Part shown: positions 1-10,415 of the stretch, piece after piece
Numbering within the stretch: the first letter of the stretch is position 1
Layout: every line of letters begins with the position of its first letter
From: Dermatemys mawii
Taxonomy: Eukaryota; Chordata; Testudines; Dermatemydidae
DNA: 64,000 nt
Assembly (NCBI GenBank): GCA_007922305.1
Contig: ML677373.1
Coordinates: 14,080,016 to 14,144,015 of the forward strand
Direction: 5' to 3'
Program-made: the position numbers and the translations under genes
Notes under the pieces: generated by a model
Told to the model about the DNA's origin: nothing
Database searches by the model: none
Seen by the model: the letters and a program-made list of their open reading frames with translations, nothing else

Positions 1-655
1 GTGCTGAGGGGTGTGGGTGTGATCTGTGCGGTGGTTGCTGGTTAGGGCGGGAGAGGTGTGTTGGTGTCAGGAGTGTGTGTGCTCTGACTCCCGGGATGCT
101 GGGATGAGGGGCGTGCAAGGCAAACAGTGCAGGAACGCAGCCCTTTGCCGGCGCTGGAGATCAGGCTGGCTGGGGAAAACGTGTCCTCCCGCCCCGGGCA
201 GCACGTCCCGGCCCACAGCAAGTGAGCGTGTGGGTGACTGCGGAGCCAGGGGATTGCGGGAGGGCGCAGGCTCTGGCGGGGAAGCATGATCCGCATTTTG
301 GCTTGAAAATTACCCAGGTGCCATGCGACCCATGAGCAAGGCTCGGATTTTGTCCTGCGAGTTGCAGAGGTCATGGAATCATCCCCCCATTGGTAGGAGC
401 TGCAGAGTCCCCGGCCACCCAAGGTGGCTGGGAACTGTGGAGTACCCCCGCTGCCTTGGGCAGTGGGGCCCCCTGAGCCGCTGTGGGGTACCCTGCAGGT
501 CCCAGCAGCCACGGTAGCAAGGCTGTGGGCTGACTCCACTGCTCTAAGCCACGGGTGGTGGGGGACACTGGAGCTCTGAGCCCCAATGGGCGGTGGGGGG
601 GCCCGGAGCTCCCCCAGCAGCTGCAGCTCCCCATTTTGTCACACATCTTTCTACT

Positions 656-724
656 GAAAGTCAGGGACAGGTCACGGGCATCTGTGAATTTTTCTTTATT
701 GCCTGTGACCTGTCCCTGACTTTC
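656..724. repeat. foldback element (25-bp inverted repeat)
   Basis: Arms at 656-680 and 700-724 are inverted complements over 25 bp with one non-Watson-Crick position, which would be a G-U pair in RNA. The 19-nt loop is AT-rich. This resembles a palindromic MITE-like family that I recall from turtle genomes. In the SPATA20 pre-mRNA it would fold into a near-perfect 69-nt hairpin. Confidence 0.75.
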
Positions 725-1324
725 ACTAAAAAAACCTTAGCCTTAATCATGAGCCACCAGTGGCAGGGTTGTTGGACTGCTTGACGGCCTCCTGGTGTCG
801 TGGCATCCTGACCCAGCGTTGTTCTGCCCCGGGCCCACTGGCTTTGTCTCCCACTCTGCCTGGCATGCTGAAAGATGTGTCCCTCTCTCTGGGCTCCGTG
901 CCATCCCTAGCATAAGGGGAAAGGGAGTCAGTGCTGAACAGGCAGCCATTGGCCCGAGAGGGGGGATCGGTTATTTAGGAGTGTCTCCAGGATCTGTAGG
1001 GAGCGTTACCTCTCAGGCCGGTGTGGGTCCATCTCGGCTGCGGCTCTGACTCCTGCCCGCAGGACGCTGGCATGGCTTAAAAGAGATGAATGCCATTTGA
1101 GCTCAATTAGAGAAGCAAGTCTGAAGCCTGCTGGGCAGTGGGGGTGTTGCCAGCAGCGCTGTTGATCAGTTTATTTGTCGGGTAAACAGGACTTGGGGAG
1201 GTTTGCAGCAGAGTTAGTCACTGCCCCAGCACCATGATGGGCCAACCTGGCCTGGCGGCCGCTCTAACTAGGTGCCAACAGGGAGGGGTTGTGCAGCTAC
1301 ACATACGAATAAGCATTGAGTTGG

Positions 1325-1660
1325 CTACCCTCACTGCACATGGTACCCCTCGCTTCATGCCAGTGCTTCCTTGAACAACACCCCTCACTGCACACACAAC
1401 CCTGGGCACTACTTCCCCCTGCACACCAACCCTGCCCTGGAACCCCCACACTGAGCCCCCAGGCGGTACCCCTCACTGCACGCCGAGCCCCCAGGCGGTA
1501 CCCCTCACTGCATGCCAGCTCCCATCACTGCGCACCGAGCCTCTCGGGTGATACTCAAGACTGCACGCCCCGCCCTCCCCAAACCCCACTCATCACCACA
1601 CCAAGCCCCCTGTGTGACACCCTTCACCGAACGCTGAGCCCTTACACTAGACCAGCAGGA
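1325..1660. repeat. degenerate GC-rich minisatellite
   Basis: Phrases built on CCCTCACTGCAC, GAGCCCCCAGGCGG and related variants recur through this stretch. The two clearest consecutive units start at 1453 and 1485, a 32-bp period, and are almost identical. Flanking units are strongly diverged. An open frame runs through it but is explained by the repeat composition. Confidence 0.6.
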
Positions 1661-1974
1661 TGGCCTGAGTGGGGGTTGGCAGGGATCAGCACCAATGAGA
1701 GGAGAGTGACCTGCATTGAGGAGCTCTGTCCATATGCCCCTGTTCTGGTCGGGAGCGTGGCGTACATTTTTGTTGCGAGGAGGAGAAAATGGGCGTTTGG
1801 GCCTCAGGGGAGACATGCACTAGGGGAGGAGGGGGTAGCAGGCTGGTCAGGCAGGATATGCCATGTAGAGAGGGTGCAGGAAAGAGGAGAGGGCTAGAAA
1901 TGGGGGCAGTTAGTGGTCCCGCATTCTTCTGGCAGTACTGGTTGGTCTGTATGGTCCAGGTCTCTCTGAACTAG

Positions 1975-2345
1975 AAGCATAGGACAGGAATGGACTGCAA
2001 GAGTCATGACGTCTAAGCCCCCACCCAGGTGCGGGCTTCGTTGTATCTAAACCATCCGAGACACATCCAGCCTCCTTTTGAAAACCTCCAGCGAAGGCGT
2101 TTCCGCGCCCTCCTGAGGCATCTGTGCCCTTGGCCTCCTGTTCTTACAGTTAGGGACGTTTCCTGAGATTTCATCTCAATCTGCTGTGCTGGAGTTTGAA
2201 CCCCCGGCCTCTTGTCCTGCCCACTGTGGTAAGAGAGAGCGACTTCTCCCCATCTGTTTTATGGCAGCCTTTCAGTTAGCTGGCATGTCCCCTCCTCGCT
2301 TCCTCACTGAACATCCCCAGTCCCTTCAGCCTTAGAAGAAGTGGG
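1975..2345 (-). mobile_element. CR1 LINE 3' fragment
   Basis: The + strand carries the antisense of a CR1 tail: a 'gaatggactgcaagagtcatg' type opening, a block resembling 'accatcc.agacacatccagcct', then 'cctgttcttacagttaggga' and 'cttgtcctgcccactg' type phrases in the usual CR1 order. The sense strand is therefore minus. It is heavily diverged and 5'-truncated, and sits in the last SPATA20-like intron. Confidence 0.65.
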
Positions 2346-2579
2346 TAGATAGCAGCAGTGACGGGTGTGGGGATGTGAGCGAAGCAGCTGTGCTCAATGA
2401 GACAGGCCCTAAGATCTGTATCTGGTTCTCTTCACCTTCCATCCTCCCCTCTCCTGGCATGTATAGGTGCAATGCAGCAGCACTGGCATTTCCCACCGTG
2501 GGCAAGGGGAGCTGACTGCGTCTTGACTGTGTTCTCCCTCGCACTCCATCCCTGACCCTCTCCATCTCCTGCATTGCAG

Positions 2580-2750
2580 GTGCTGATGCTGGCAGACGGG
2601 GACAGCACTGGATTCCTGTACCGCCACTTGCCCTTCCTCTCCTCCCTGGGGAGGAAAGACGGAAAAGCCACTGCTTATGTCTGTGAAAACTTTGCCTGCT
2701 CCCTGCCTGTCACCTCTTCCCAGGAGCTGCGCAAGCTGCTGTTGCTGTGA
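2580..2750 (+). CDS. SPATA20: SPATA20-like terminal coding exon (partial gene)
   Basis: This is the last coding exon of a spermatogenesis-associated protein 20 homologue. It encodes 56 residues and a TGA stop at 2748-2750. It opens directly after the acceptor AG in frame 0 with VLMLADGD. Further along it reads [30 protein letters not shown] and ends ELRKLLLL. The order and spacing match the known C terminus of vertebrate SPATA20 (ADGD, then [17 protein letters not shown] and ELRKLL near the end). SPATA20 proteins have an N-terminal thioredoxin-like domain and a long alpha-helical, six-hairpin-glycosidase-like body. This exon is only the C-terminal tail, and the biochemical role of the family is poorly established (a testis-enriched, redox-related function is proposed). 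No frameshift or premature stop is present, so the exon looks functional. All upstream exons lie left of the window. Confidence 0.92.
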   Translation: MLMLADGDSTGFLYRHLPFLSSLGRKDGKATAYVCENFACSLPVTSSQELRKLLLL

Positions 2751-2905
2751 GCTGTCCGTCCCCACCCCCCGACCACCATGGCCTCACCGTGCAACCGGCC
2801 ATCTCGGCGAAGGTGAAAGAAAATAGACTAGTGAGAAAGCCGCAGTGACTGTGCACGGACGCAGTGGAGAACTCTGCAATAAAGTCACTGCCCGCCGGAT
2901 TGTTC
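2751..2905 (+). other. SPATA20: 3' UTR of SPATA20-like gene
   Basis: This is the sequence from the stop codon to an estimated cleavage site about 15-25 nt after the AATAAA hexamer. It is short (about 150 nt), which suits a compact 3' UTR. The exact 3' end is inferred from the signal only. Confidence 0.7.
2878..2883 (+). terminator. SPATA20: canonical polyadenylation signal AATAAA
   Basis: AATAAA lies 128 nt after the stop codon and is followed by a T/G-richer stretch (GGATTGTTCTTAGTG) around 2900. This is the expected layout for mRNA cleavage and polyadenylation of the SPATA20-like transcript. Confidence 0.85.
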
Positions 2906-3254
2906 TTAGTGAAACTGACAAGCAGTCACAGCCATCCATCCCAGCTGGCTCCCCCCACCCCATCCGTGAGCAGCTCTGTCTTCTGAGATGGTTTTAGCCC
3001 TCGTGTTTCTGTTGTAACAGCGTCTTTCCTCCTCTTCATCAGGAAGACTCACACCCCACAGTTCTCAAGAGCACTGCCCACTGGGGGCACTTATGTTCCC
3101 TGCATTCAAATCCCCAGGAACAGGTGCAGTCAGTTCTCATCTGAACCATGCCGTTGAGTCAAATATGGAGAGTCCACATGCCGTGGAGTCTAATCATAAC
3201 CATGTCCAATCAGATCGCTCCTTATGTAGGTTTTGCAGCACCCCGAGAGGTGGC

Positions 3255-3350
3255 ATTGTCCCTTTTTTTTTGAAACTGAAGCACAGAGAGATTCATCTGC
3301 CCAGGTTACAGAGGAAGAGCCAAGAGTAGAACCCAGGAGTCCTGACTTCC
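3255..3350 (+). repeat. MIR-type SINE remnant
   Basis: The order 'gaaactgaagcacagagaga', a 'gcccaggttacagaggaaga' type phrase and 'agaacccaggagtcctgact' follows the conserved core and 3' half of MIR elements. It is only partial. The 2906-3254 stretch between the SPATA20 poly(A) site and this remnant holds nothing I recognise. Confidence 0.6.
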
Positions 3351-3363
3351 CATCCCCCTACTC

Positions 3364-3692
3364 CAGTGTTTCTCAGCTGATGGGTTGCGATCCCTGGGAG
3401 TGGGGTGTAAGGCAATCCAAGGTGCAGGGGGGAGGAGGAGGCAGAGGGAGGCACTGGACATTTTATTACAAATGAAAACAAAGTCTCGCTCCCTGCACAG
3501 CCTCCGCTTTCAGTGTCAAGGATTCTCTGTCAGCCTCTCCAAACACACACGCACAAATCAGTTACACAAGTTTATTAACACTCTTAGCCTGAATACATTT
3601 TTACTCATACTTTGATCATAAATGCAAGGAAGGTCACACCATTTTTTTACCGTAAATAAGGATCTGCCCTCTGAAAAGGCTGTGAAGCACTG
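3364..3692. mobile_element. non-autonomous hAT-like element
   Basis: It starts CAGTGTTTCTCAG and ends CTGTGAAGCACTG, which are inverted complements with two mismatches. It is flanked by an imperfect 8-bp duplication, ccctactc (3356-3363) and cgctcctc (3693-3700), 6 of 8 identical. The opening 'tgggttgcgatccctgggag' is typical of a turtle hAT-like repeat. No transposase frame remains. Confidence 0.7.
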
Positions 3693-3797
3693 CGCTCCTC
3701 TAGCCAGTGTCAAGGGGGACACAGAGGAGTGTCTAGTTGTGAACAGTCATGCGCGGCAATGGCTAATTCCAGTGGGCCACAGGCAGTGTGGTCTATT

Positions 3798-4840
3798 CAG
3801 GGGTTCTCAAACTTTTTTTCCTGTGGCCCATCTGTGCAGCTGCAGTGGGCACTGTGGCTCGCTATTAACACGTAGCACCATTCTTAATTATAATTATTAC
3901 ATACAGCTAAACTATAACACCGTAAATAAAGAATTCCCATGTTCCCTTTTCATTGTAATGTAAACAGTCGTAAGGATAGAAATCCCTAGCAATCTGCACT
4001 CAAAGACAGGCTTTGAGGTCCTTGAAACTAAACAGTTTTAGTAAAGCTACACTTTAAAAAAACATGGTGAGAGCAAAATGTGGTGTTCAAACAGGGCAAA
4101 CAATGTATAACTGTACCATGTACAAAACGGCACAATAAGCAACACAACAATGTTAACAAAATTGTTAAAAAAACAGTTTTGTTGATTTTAAACTTTGAAC
4201 CCTATATTGTGTTTTCAATATTGTTTTAGCATAATAGCTGAATTTCTGCGTTGTGTAAGTAAAGACTGAACCCTACTCTCTACTAATTAGAAAAAAATCA
4301 AATATTGTAAATAAAAATATAAAAGAACAGTTCTATTATAACACACTTAGGCAACAGGTACTCATCCAGGCCGGTAAAAGAGAATCCAAACTTCAGACAT
4401 GCGTCATCATATTTTCTGACCACTTTATTTTTTGGGCTGGCTCATTTGTATCACTGTAGATGGTCCAGGACTTTTGTCATCTTCTCCACGAGTGCATTCT
4501 TCTTGCTTCCGAAGAGATAAATCCAAGCAGGTCAGATAGCAATACTGCTTGCCATTCTTTACAGTTGTAAGCGGCGGCCTGTGTGTACATTGCTAGGTTA
4601 CCTTGCAGTGAAATGCAACATTGTACTCGTGAGAATTGAACTTAACTTATTGCAGCTTGGGTTTTTATAAATAAATAAAGCGTTTTCTAGACTATGTCCA
4701 GCAGATACAGCTCAAAGCGTTTCATTGCTATCGCTTTTATTCACATGGCGTTAAAGATTTACTAAGCGCTTGAATGGAGAATACAGTCACGCTGGCGGAC
4801 CATGTGGGCCTGTGCTGCAGCCCGCAGTTTGGGAACCCTG
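3798..4840. mobile_element. hAT-like element with AT-rich interior, 1.04 kb
   Basis: Left end CAGGGGTTCTCAAACTT and right end CAGTTTGGGAACCCTG are inverted complements with few mismatches. Flanking octamers ggtctatt and gctctgat agree at 5 of 8 positions. Sub-terminal GTGGCCCATCTGTGCAGCTG on the left mirrors a CATGTGGGCCTGTGCTGCAG block on the right. The interior is AT-rich and contains no long open frame, so it is a decayed or non-autonomous copy. It lies about 100 bp from the element ending at 3692. Confidence 0.7.
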
Positions 4841-6264
4841 GCTCTGATTCCCTGGGTCATGGGGTGTTTACTCAGGTGCAGTGGGGTCTTTAAGAGTCAG
4901 CGGTGCAACCTGCAGAGGCTGCTTGTTTTGGTCCAAGTGGGAGCAGATAGCTCCATTTCCCTCTTGCCACCACTGGGGACCAGCGTAGGTGTCTGGTTGG
5001 GGCTAATAGCTTCCCTTAGTTAAACGCTGACTCCGTGGAGCTCAGGAAGTTCAACGTGAGAAGTGTGACTACCTGGATGCGTGGTGCCCGGGGCAGGAGC
5101 GGACTTGGATCCTGGCTCCCATTAAAAGCAAAGTCATTGTCAGGCCGAAGGAGATGTTTCCTGCAGTGCTGTGGAGGCTTCCTTGCGGTCATGCCCCCTC
5201 GCTGGTGGTGCAGGCAGGCAGTTCATTCCCACACCAAAGGCAGCTAGCAGAGCAGGCTGAGTGAGCAGGTGTGAAGCCAGGGAGGGTTCTGGGGGCAAGC
5301 CCCTCACAAGCAGCGTTTGCCTACTGCTGGGGGCACTCTTGGAAGCTGCAGATGTGCCAGGAAAGCAGGGGGTGAGTTAGCACTCAGTCTTCCAGCTGTA
5401 TCTTCCATTAGGTACCCCAGTGTACTGTGCTTGATCTCCCCTTTGTTTTTCCCTACTTTGTAGCTCTCCCATCTGCTTCACCTCTCCTACTCCTGTGCCA
5501 GCTCTCTGCCTAATTAAAGGAGCCAGGAGAGATTTAGAGGCCTCTAACCATCACCAGAACAGTCTGTGGTGGAGGGATGCTACTCTAGTAACTAACTCTA
5601 TTGGGCCCGACCTGCTACCTTTGTGCTGGCTGGTACCATAGGTACAGACACAGCCCAGTGATAGGGTTACTCATGGGAACAAGGGACCTGAGTAAGTGTA
5701 GCAGAATCGGGCCCAGCGTAAGAGAATGAGGACCTGATACATTGGCCTGACCATCGTCCTGTTATCGCCTGGGTGCTGCTGGACTCCCAGTTCAGCTCTT
5801 TGGAGAATGTTGGTACAGTTAGACTCGGGCGCATGTTCATCTATGACTGATAACTGCACAGGAGGCAGCAAGGGGAGGGGAGAGTGAGATGCTGCTGGGA
5901 ATGTGATGGATAGAGAAGGGTGCGGGGTCTCCTAACCCATTGCTGTTCCTAAAAGGGAACTAGCGAATGACATTGCTGGAGCCCATGGCAACAGTCTCAC
6001 TTCCTGCCTAGTAGCTCGATTTGCATTACATGCTGCAAACCTGGAATTCGGCTGACCCTGGTGACTGAGCAATTGGCTTCGAGAAGTGCCAATCAAAAGG
6101 AGACTAGAGCAGCCAATGTGCCCCCACAAACTAACAGCCAGCAAGAGAGCCCGCGGCAGCAGACACCAGGCTGGGGGAGCAGTGGGCAGTGCATCCAATG
6201 TAGCTGCTGACTGGCCATTGCTACTGAAACTTTATTGCAATGAAACCCACATTTAGCACTTACA
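4841..6264. other. intergenic, no gene seen
   Basis: Mixed-composition DNA with no exon-like frame. A stretch around 5640-5720 ('actcatgggaaca', 'gagtaagtgtagcagaatcg') belongs to a short dispersed palindromic repeat type seen elsewhere in sauropsids. Nothing else is recognised. Confidence 0.6.
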
Positions 6265-6385
6265 AACAGTGAATAACATTTTACCTTTCCAAGGTGTGGA
6301 TGGGGATGACCCAGACAGAGAAGCCAAGGCCCAAAGAGGCCCAATGGCTTGTCCCTGGTCACACAGCAAAGCAGAGTTGCTGACT
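6265..6385 (+). repeat. MIR-type SINE remnant
   Basis: 'gccaaggcccaaagaggccc', 'tggcttgtccctggtcacac' and 'agcaaagcagagttgctgac' follow the MIR core order (gaggcacagagag.., gacttgcccaaggtcacaca, gcagagccgg..). It is diverged and truncated. Confidence 0.6.
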
Positions 6386-6682
6386 ACCATCCTGGGGTCA
6401 GTGTGTTAGATCAAGGGTTTCACGCTGCAGGCCAGTGTGTAGGAAAGAGACTGTTTTATTGATCTAGCTCTTTGCCACAGATCCCCTGTGGGGGCAGTTC
6501 TTGAAATGTTCCATTCTCTGAACCACCTGGAGGGGCTGCTTGGACTATAATATAATCCACTCAACTTCCAGTGCATTGGGCTGCCCCTCAGAGCCTTCAA
6601 TTGCCCAACTTCTAGGCATGCTCCAACTTCCTAGAAAGACCTGGGAGGATTCATTATATGTGCCTATTTCTTCTTCCTTCTG

Positions 6683-6800
6683 ATTGGTTGAAACTGTCCT
6701 ATAAACACCAGGCTGTAGGTTATAAAAGCAGGCAACAGCTTACTGCTCCCTTTGCTTAGAGGCAGTGTCTTTGGAAAACAAGATGGCTGCCAGCCCTCAG
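6683..6800 (+). promoter_or_regulatory. orphan promoter-like cluster (CCAAT and TATA)
   Basis: An inverted CCAAT box (ATTGG, 6683-6687) lies about 34 bp upstream of TATAAAAG (6721-6728). An ATG in good Kozak context (AAGATGGCT, ATG 6783-6785) follows about 55 bp after the TATA box. A possible splice donor, AGG/GTGGGT, lies near 6820. The spacing is that of a genuine pol II promoter or of an LTR promoter. No coding exon follows, so it may be a retroviral or LTR relic or chance. Confidence 0.3.
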
Positions 6801-7123
6801 AAGGAAGATTTACACACTAGGGTGGGTGTTGTGCACTGTAAAGGGGTAGCTTGTTGCCCCTCTACTGGCTTTGTAAAATAGGGACAGCAATCCTTTGGGA
6901 TACAAACATTACCTTGCTCTTGAATCACAGTGAATGCTGGACTAAGGTTGAAATTCCAGTAAGCCAACTTGCTTTCCCTGTGTTTTATTTACTTGTCTTT
7001 TTAAACAGTTACAGAGAATATGCAGAGTTATACAGGGAAATGACATAAACAGGAAGCAACTGATGGATATGAACAGCCCTGTGTTATGTGGGCAGTAGGC
7101 AGCAAGGCTGGGGTTTGGTGTAA

Positions 7124-7385
7124 TAAGTCAGTGTGTACACAAGTAGCAGGCAGAGGTGCAGGTGAGTCAGTCCATATGCTATACCAGAGGTAATTTGGTG
7201 CTGTAGTCTGCAGAATGCTACCATAGAGCAGAAATAGTGCAGTTCTGTCTTATTGTTTTAGTCACCTGTGTGCTGTGCTACTGAGGAGGTCATAGCTTGG
7301 TGTTTTAGTCTGCCGGACACTATGCTATAGCTCAGTAATGAAGTTGTGTTGGAGCACTTGAGTCTCCTGGATGCCTTGCTCAGGG
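7124..7385. repeat. degenerate tandem repeat, about 45-56 bp unit
   Basis: Diverged units built on 'ttttagtctgccggacacta', 'agtctgcagaatgctaccat' and 'gagtctcctggatgccttgc' start near 7163, 7204, 7258, 7304 and 7360. A further unit ('gagtctcccacatgctggag') appears at about 8064, beyond an inserted palindromic element. The array is old. The neighbouring 6801-7123 stretch shows nothing else. Confidence 0.45.
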
Positions 7386-7415
7386 TGGGACACTGGGGCT
7401 ACGTCTCAGTTTTGG

Positions 7416-7510
7416 AGCTGGTTAGAAAATGTTTTGGGGTTTTTTCCCTATGGAAAATGTCAATGAAAATGGGAGAAATAATTTTCATTGATTCCGCCCC
7501 CCCAAAAACA

Positions 7511-7544
<34 letters not shown>

Positions 7545-7951
7545 CCAAAAACTTTTGGCTAAAAACCAAACATTTTCAGCTGAAAAGTTTTGATTCAGAA
7601 ATATCACCATGCTGCTTTAGGAGAATTGCAATTTGGGTGCCTCATGGCTCCATTCCTCTCTCCTAGGTGGACTAAATTGCCCATGGTGCAGCATGGCCTC
7701 CCTTCTTGCTGAATTGCTGCAGAACTTCATGGGATTCCTGGCTGTGTGGAGAAGCAGGGAAGGGGAAACCTGAACTACAACTTCCATAAGACGCCACTGT
7801 GGCATTTTTGAATCAAAATTTTTCAGATTTTGCGTGTTTGTTTTTTTGACGAAAAGTTGAATGTTCCATAGAAAACGGACACTTTTAGTGAAAAATTTTG
7901 TTTAGCCAAAAACCCCAATTTTCACATCACTAAACAGTTTTGACCAGCCCT
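7416..7951. mobile_element. AT-rich palindromic MITE-like element (gctggtcaaaatttt family)
   Basis: It begins AGCTGGTTAGAAAAT and ends CAGTTTTGACCAGCCC, giving inverted ends. Both flanks are runs of aaaattttt-type words and the centre is a less AT-rich block (7605-7805) with 'ctacaacttccataa'. Related copies lie at 33291-33407 and 45874-46303. It splits the older tandem repeat around it. Confidence 0.65.
7509..7544. repeat. (CT)n(CA)n microsatellite
   Basis: About seven CT dinucleotides run directly into about nine CA dinucleotides, inside the AT-rich palindromic element. Confidence 0.9.
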
Positions 7952-8115
7952 TACACAGTGCTTTAGGGGACTGGTCTTGCTCCTGTTGAATGGCAAAATT
8001 CCCATAAACTCCAATGCTGCTGGATCAGTCCCTAGCAGAGGAAATGTAGTCATGTCCTAGTGCTTGAGTCTCCCACATGCTGGAGGTACCATAATGCAGT
8101 TCATGTGTCTGAGCA

Positions 8116-8685
8116 GAAGGTTCCATGACGTGGAGGAAGGAGGATACATGTTTCATCATCATGGCAGCCCTGATTTCTGTGTTCATTTAAAAGTGTTCAT
8201 GTTATTTATTGCATGGAGATCAGAGAGAGAGGTTTTTTTTAACAATCTCTTCCTTTTAGGCAGAATGGGGCATCTTTAATGACACACGATCCCTTTGGTG
8301 GCACATAAACTTTGGTGCTCTACCTCACCCCATTTCTGTTTGCAAACAGGGAAGCACAGTGCTTTCAAAGTCCCTCTGATATTGTCAGGTTCCCTTTGAA
8401 ATGCAGGCGGCTTCCTGCTTTCCCTTCCACCTCCACAAAAAGATGATGTAATCTGGAAGCATGAGTCGCAGGGGAAGTGAGAGCTTTGTATTGTATGTTG
8501 CCAGCTGGTTGTGTGATCAGCTGTCCAATGGAATATGCCAGAAATTGGGTGTAACTGGCCAGGAGAAATGTCTTTGAAGTCAAGAAGGAATTTTGCACCT
8601 CATCTCGTGAATACTTTTTACTGTCCTGGAAGAGGGAAAGAGAATAATAATAATAAAAAGGCCAAACTGTTTTTGGGAATCTATC
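8116..8685. other. intergenic, no gene seen
   Basis: No exon-like frame or recognisable repeat except a short (AAT)n run near 8644-8657 just before the CR1 element. Confidence 0.6.
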
Positions 8686-8689
8686 ATAA

Positions 8690-9630
8690 GAATATAAAAA
8701 CGGTCATACTGAGTTAGACCAATGTTCCATGTAGCCCAGTATCCTGTCTTCTGACTGTGATCAGTGCCAGATGTTTCAGAGGGAGTGAACAGGACAGGGC
8801 AATTATCAAGTGATCCATACCCTGTAATCCAGTCCCTATTTCTGGTAGTTAGAGGCTTGGGTACACCCAGGGCATGGGTTTTGTCCCTGACCATCTGGCT
8901 ACTAGGCATTGATGGAACTCTTCTCCATGAATTTATCTAATTCTTTTTTGAACCCAGTTATATTTTTAGCTTTCAGAACATCCCCTGGCAATGAGTTCTA
9001 CAGGTTGACTGTGTAGAAGAAGTACTTCCTTTTGTTTGGTTTCAACCTGCTGCCTATTAATTTCATCGCGTGATGCCCTGGTTCTTGTGTTCTATGAAGG
9101 GGGTAAATAACACTTCCTTCTTCACTTTCTCCATACAATCATGACTTTATAAACCTTCATTCTATCCTCCCCTTAATTGTCTCTTTTCTAAGCTGAACAG
9201 GTCTTTTTAATCTCTCCTTGTCTGGAAGCTGTTCCATACCCCTTAATCATTTCTGTTGCCCTTCTCTGTACCTTTTCCAATTCTAATATATCTTTTTGGA
9301 GACAAAGTGACCAGAAATGCATGCAGTATTCCAGGTGTGGCATTTTGATATTTTCTGTTTTATTATCTATCCCTTTCCTAATGGCTCCTAACATTGTTAG
9401 CTTTTTTGACTGCTGCTGCACATTGAGCAGATGTTATCAGAGAACTATCCACAATGACTCTAAGATCTTTCTTTCTTGACTGGTAACAGTACTCCTTTTG
9501 TGTTTATAGCTGCAATTGTTTCCCAATGTGCATTATTTTGCATTTATCAACACTGAATTTCATCTGCCATTTTGTTGCCCAGTTTTTGGAAATTCTTTTG
9601 TAACTCTTTGCACTCAGTTTTCACATGTTG
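8690..9630 (-). mobile_element. CR1 LINE 3' end (ORF2 C-terminal part and tail)
   Basis: The + strand reads as the antisense of a sauropsid CR1 end, from 'agaatataaaaacggtcata' through 'gttagaccaatgttccatgt' to 'atcaacactgaatttcatct'. On the minus strand a frame at 9188-9421 encodes LELEKVQRRATEMIKG, the diagnostic CR1 reverse-transcriptase C-terminal motif (consensus like LERVQRRATKMIKGL), with DILE and YCMHFWS upstream. Stops and frameshifts interrupt it, so it is a dead 5'-truncated copy, but less diverged than the other CR1 fragments here. Confidence 0.92.
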
Positions 9631-10097
9631 AGGCCAGAGGCTTTACGGTTTACTAGCTCCAGAAGGTTACTGGACAACCCTCTGTGGATTTGTGTGTGTG
9701 GTTTTTTTCTCTTACATTTAAATGTTTCCAGAGGTTTGCTCTAGCCTGCAATGTCTTGTTGTTTTGGTTCATTAGTAGGTAGGGCCATGCAAAATATCAA
9801 ACCCTCCAACTTGGGGAAAGATTTGACTTTCACATCTGGCCCTTAGTTCTATCATGGGGTGACCCAGACCTTTGAATCTGAAAGCCCCCCCAACTTCACA
9901 GCTGGCTCCTATGCACCAAGATGACCCCCCGATCTCACCTGAGTCCCCTCAAGCTTGAGTGGAGTCATGGCAAACACTGATGTAAATTTTGCCACTTGGG
10001 CTCCTCTCTAGTTTGCCTGACTTTCAGTAGCTATTATGAAAGTAGCTATTCAGTAGCTAATGAATCCCAAGTGTCTCCTTATAAAGGGAAGTTCATC
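9631..10097. other. intergenic, no gene seen
   Basis: Ordinary AT/GC-mixed DNA without recognisable genes. The stretch near 9780-9960 resembles low-copy repeat DNA but I cannot name it. Confidence 0.5.
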
Positions 10098-10370
10098 AGG
10101 ATGGCAGCGTGGCCAACAATCATGATTATCACGCATCTTGAGATATTTGGTATTTTTCTCAAAGCCCAAGATCCTGGAGTCTTGTGATTAGATGAGAATC
10201 TCAGCTTTCATTTAAAAAAGAATTTAGCCCTCGTTGTGGAGAAAAGCTGGAAAAGATGACCCAAGATCCCGCTAGATACCAAAGGCAGCAGGCCGGGAAA
10301 AAGAGCCTCCATTTGATTATATTTTTAAGCCAATCTGATTTTTGAATGCCTGGGATTAGCAACAGTGGGA
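10098..10370 (+). repeat. dispersed repeat, family with copy at 14012-14285
   Basis: It shares an ordered set of phrases with 14012-14285: 'ggccaacaatcatgattatc', 'tttttctcaaagcccaagat', 'cctggagtcttgtgattaga', 'tttttaagccaatctgattt' and 'tttttgaatgcctgggatta'. I recognise it as a common turtle interspersed repeat with 'catgattttt' motifs. This copy carries a central stretch absent from the other. Confidence 0.55.
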
Positions 10371-10415
10371 GGGTGTCCACTTTTGGTTTCTCAAATCATG
10401 GAAGACCTGTCAGGC

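Larger units (their letters stand above)
1..2579 (+). other. 3' part of last intron of SPATA20-like gene
   Basis: This stretch lies directly upstream of the terminal SPATA20-like exon and ends in a normal acceptor: a pyrimidine-rich run followed by TGCAG, with the AG at 2578-2579. I found no sequence resembling the preceding SPATA20 exon, so the whole stretch is read as intron. It contains a foldback hairpin (656-724), a degenerate minisatellite (about 1325-1660) and a CR1 fragment (about 1975-2345). The rest is unremarkable GC-rich DNA. The intron assignment is an inference from the exon. Confidence 0.75.

Noticed and set aside
1316..1897. 193-codon open frame on the plus strand
   Set aside because: Its first half is generated by the degenerate minisatellite and it lies in the last intron of SPATA20. 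No protein family recognised.
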